From the NCBI GenBank assembly GCA_039182965.1, contig JBCDBW010000002.1:1-64000 (forward strand): a stretch of 64,000 bases of DNA, written 5' to 3'. The position numbers and the translations under genes were made by a program. The DNA comes from JBCDBW01 sp039182965. Its GTDB lineage: Bacteria > Verrucomicrobiota > Verrucomicrobiia > Verrucomicrobiales > DEV007. Shown piece by piece: positions 62,613 through 64,000 of this stretch; within the stretch, counting starts at the first letter, position 1; each line of letters starts with the position of its first letter. The notes under the pieces were generated by a model that saw nothing but the letters and a program-made list of their open reading frames with translations, made no database searches and had not been told where the DNA came from.

Positions 62613-63950
62613 CTATTTTGCAAAGTCGAACTCCAGCGTGGGGCCGGCTGCTTCGGGATGAGTGTCGCTCGCGAATGCGAGGACGAGACTGGGCACGAGT
62701 TCGCCTGTGACGGGATCGACTTCGGCGTCGAGTATGAAAGTGACCGATTGCCCTCTGTTTTCCTTCAGGAAAGTGAGAAGACGCTCGCCAGCGAGGAAAC
62801 GACTTCCGGTTTGGCGGCTCCTGGGGATCTCGATGTGTCCGATGAGCGTGCCGTCTTCGGGGTTGGGACCGGATTCCCATGTGGCGCTCAAGTCCCAGTC
62901 GCTCTTTTCTTTGTTAGTGAGTCCGTAAACGGCGATTTTGCTGACTTTCGGCAGGCGCGTGGCATATCCGATACCACTGGGAACTTGGTTGAGGCGCAGG
63001 CGAACCGATTCGATGGACGTCATGTCGACTTCGGGGACTTCGAAGGCGAAGAAGGATCGTCTTTCGTGGTTGGTCTCCTTGTTCTTTCGTTTGACCATTA
63101 ACTTATCGGGGTGGAGCCATTTCTCTTTGTTGGCGCGAATGACGGAAGTGGAGCGGCCGTTGGTGCCGATGCGGAGGGTATTTTGGGCGGGTTCGATCTC
63201 TGCTTCCGGAAGCGTTCCTTCGTAGGTGGAGAGAGTATTGTCTGTGATCGTGGCGCCCTGTTGGTCGAAGACGCGGACCTCTTCCCCGGTCGTTTCCATA
63301 AACACGGCTACTTCTCCTTCGATGACTTCGACATTGGTGTAATCACGTTCATCGGCGACGTTGACGGCGAAAGCGGTCCCGTAATCGATGACATGACCTT
63401 CGGGGGTCTCGAGGGCAAAACCGATGGCGGATTCCGGGACATTCAGGATGGCGGCGCCGCTGTTTAGGCGGGCGCGCATGGGGCCTTTCAGGTAGAGCTG
63501 CGAGGGGGCCTCGAGAAGCATTTCGGCACCAGAGCGGAAACGGATTGTCGCGATTCCGGAGGTGAGTTTCATGCGGCCGCGCGTGAGTTTTGAGCCGGGC
63601 TCGGTGGGGAGGGAGCTTTCCCAAGCGGCATCTTCACTGGAAACCAGTTCGGCGATGATTTTGGGTTTAGAGGCTTGTGTCCATGCGAGCGTGGCGAGGA
63701 GGATAACCGCGGCGGCGGCGGAAAGCCAGGCGACGGGACGGAAGACGGGGGAGATTAGTTTTGAGTCTGCGGCGGCGGCATCGGCTTGTTGTTCGAGGGC
63801 TATTTCGCGAAGGGCGGCGTCATGGCCGGCTTCGGTGATGAACTTTTTTCGAAGCTCGGGATTTTCGGCGAGCAAATCATCAAGTTTGGCGACATCGGAT
63901 TCAGAGGCTTCGCCGATGAAGTAGCGATGGATGAGTGATTCTGGTTTCAT
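62613..63950 (-). CDS. FecR-domain anti-sigma/sigma-regulator with C-terminal beta domain
   Basis: From ATG 63950 the product has 445 residues; a TTG at 63971 is less likely because it overlaps the sigma-factor end. Residues of about 1-60 form a helical cytosolic anti-sigma-like segment (LIHRYFIGEASESDVAKLDDLLAENPELR). One membrane helix lies at about 73-91 (VAWLSAAAAVILLATLAW). The FecR domain spans about 105-225 (RGRMKLTSGIATIRFRSGAEMLLEAPSQL; VIDYGTAFAVNV). Unlike classic FecR of about 320 residues, it continues with about 200 residues of beta structure (SFFAFEVPEVDMTSIESVRLRLNQ), a CBM96/DNRLRE-like segment that may bind a glycan outside. It probably controls the sigma factor encoded upstream. 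Confidence 0.85.
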   Translation of the reverse strand: MKPESLIHRYFIGEASESDVAKLDDLLAENPELRKKFITEAGHDAALREIALEQQADAAAADSKLISPVFRPVAWLSAAAAVILLATLAWTQASKPKIIAELVSSEDAAWESSLPTEPGSKLTRGRMKLTSGIATIRFRSGAEMLLEAPSQLYLKGPMRARLNSGAAILNVPESAIGFALETPEGHVIDYGTAFAVNVADERDYTNVEVIEGEVAVFMETTGEEVRVFDQQGATITDNTLSTYEGTLPEAEIEPAQNTLRIGTNGRSTSVIRANKEKWLHPDKLMVKRKNKETNHERRSFFAFEVPEVDMTSIESVRLRLNQVPSGIGYATRLPKVSKIAVYGLTNKEKSDWDLSATWESGPNPEDGTLIGHIEIPRSRQTGSRFLAGERLLTFLKENRGQSVTFILDAEVDPVTGELVPSLVLAFASDTHPEAAGPTLEFDFAK

Positions 63951-63951
63951 C

Positions 63952-64000
63952 TTAGAAGGACTCCCGGGCAACGGTTTGGTGGACGCAGAGGGAGAGTTTT
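63952..64000 (-). CDS. C-terminal end of a probable sigma-70/ECF RNA polymerase sigma factor
   Basis: One frame entering from the right edge reads KLSLCVHQTVARESF and stops at TAA, one base before the FecR ATG. This is like the C-terminal end of ECF sigma factors of Verrucomicrobiota and planctomycetes (an L..CV.RT.ARE type ending), and the sigma-FecR order is the standard arrangement. Only 15 residues are visible, so the call rests mainly on position. Confidence 0.4.
   Translation of the reverse strand, partial: KLSLCVHQTVARESF

Noticed and set aside
62148..63101. 317-codon plus-strand frame at the right end
   Set aside because: Antisense to the DUF1592-family and FecR genes, both of which have strong motifs.
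1..64000. CRISPR array, tRNA or rRNA genes, insertion sequences, prophage or integrase genes
   Set aside because: I looked in all spacers above 75 bases and saw no regular repeats, cloverleaf-like segments or transposase motifs. A covariance-model scan would be needed to be certain for tRNA and small RNAs.

Overview
The window looks like a piece of a Verrucomicrobiota genome, probably marine. A related planctomycete cannot be excluded from sequence alone. The evidence is the density of S1 sulfatases, the 'planctomycete cytochrome' proteins (PSCyt1/DUF1592/DUF1587 and DUF1549/DUF1553) paired with Tat-exported DUF1552 or DUF1501 proteins, the FecR-type anti-sigma protein with a probable sigma-factor end beside it, and the absence of SusC/SusD-type genes. 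No rRNA, tRNA, CRISPR array, insertion sequence or prophage was recognised.

Layout. (1) 1-5.4 kb, minus strand: a DEAH-helicase fragment abutting a truncated PSCyt1/DUF1587 gene, a DUF1552 gene, and a secreted TIM-barrel hydrolase. (2) 5.7-15.6 kb: mostly core metabolism: an FAD amine oxidase-like protein, DUF3253, aconitase B, threonine ammonia-lyase, GTP-type PEP carboxykinase and an adenylate-kinase-like fusion. (3) 15.7-37.5 kb, plus strand: a tightly packed co-directional block of about 22 kb. It holds three agarase-like hydrolases, four sulfatase genes (one a tandem double sulfatase), a DUF1080 protein, a DUF1549/DUF1553 cytochrome with its DUF1501 partner, a putative glycosidase, and a two-component system whose sensor carries discoidin-like domains. 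(4) 37.6-43.2 kb: an H+-type P-ATPase divergent from a Fur-family regulator and katG. (5) 43.3-48.3 kb: a secreted hypothetical protein and another DUF1552/DUF1592-type pair. (6) 64.0-48.3 kb, minus strand: sigma factor (C-terminal end only), FecR protein, DUF1592 protein, DUF1552 protein, double sulfatase, sulfatase, DUF1080, two very small genes, a TctC-TctB fusion, TctA and a sulfatase without signal peptide.

How the genes may work together. Blocks 3 and 6 look like two polysaccharide-processing loci aimed at sulfated glycans, each with its own regulation: a discoidin histidine kinase with a LuxR-type regulator in block 3, and probably an ECF sigma/FecR switch in block 6. Four cytochrome/DUF1552-or-DUF1501 cassettes occur in 64 kb, one of them broken. 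The most unusual items are the lipoprotein TctC-TctB fusion translationally coupled (through tctA) to a cytosolic-looking sulfatase, the two tandem sulfatase fusions with the same domain order, the discoidin sensor kinase, and the abrupt helicase/PSCyt junction at the left edge. All functional statements are by reading; no database search was run.
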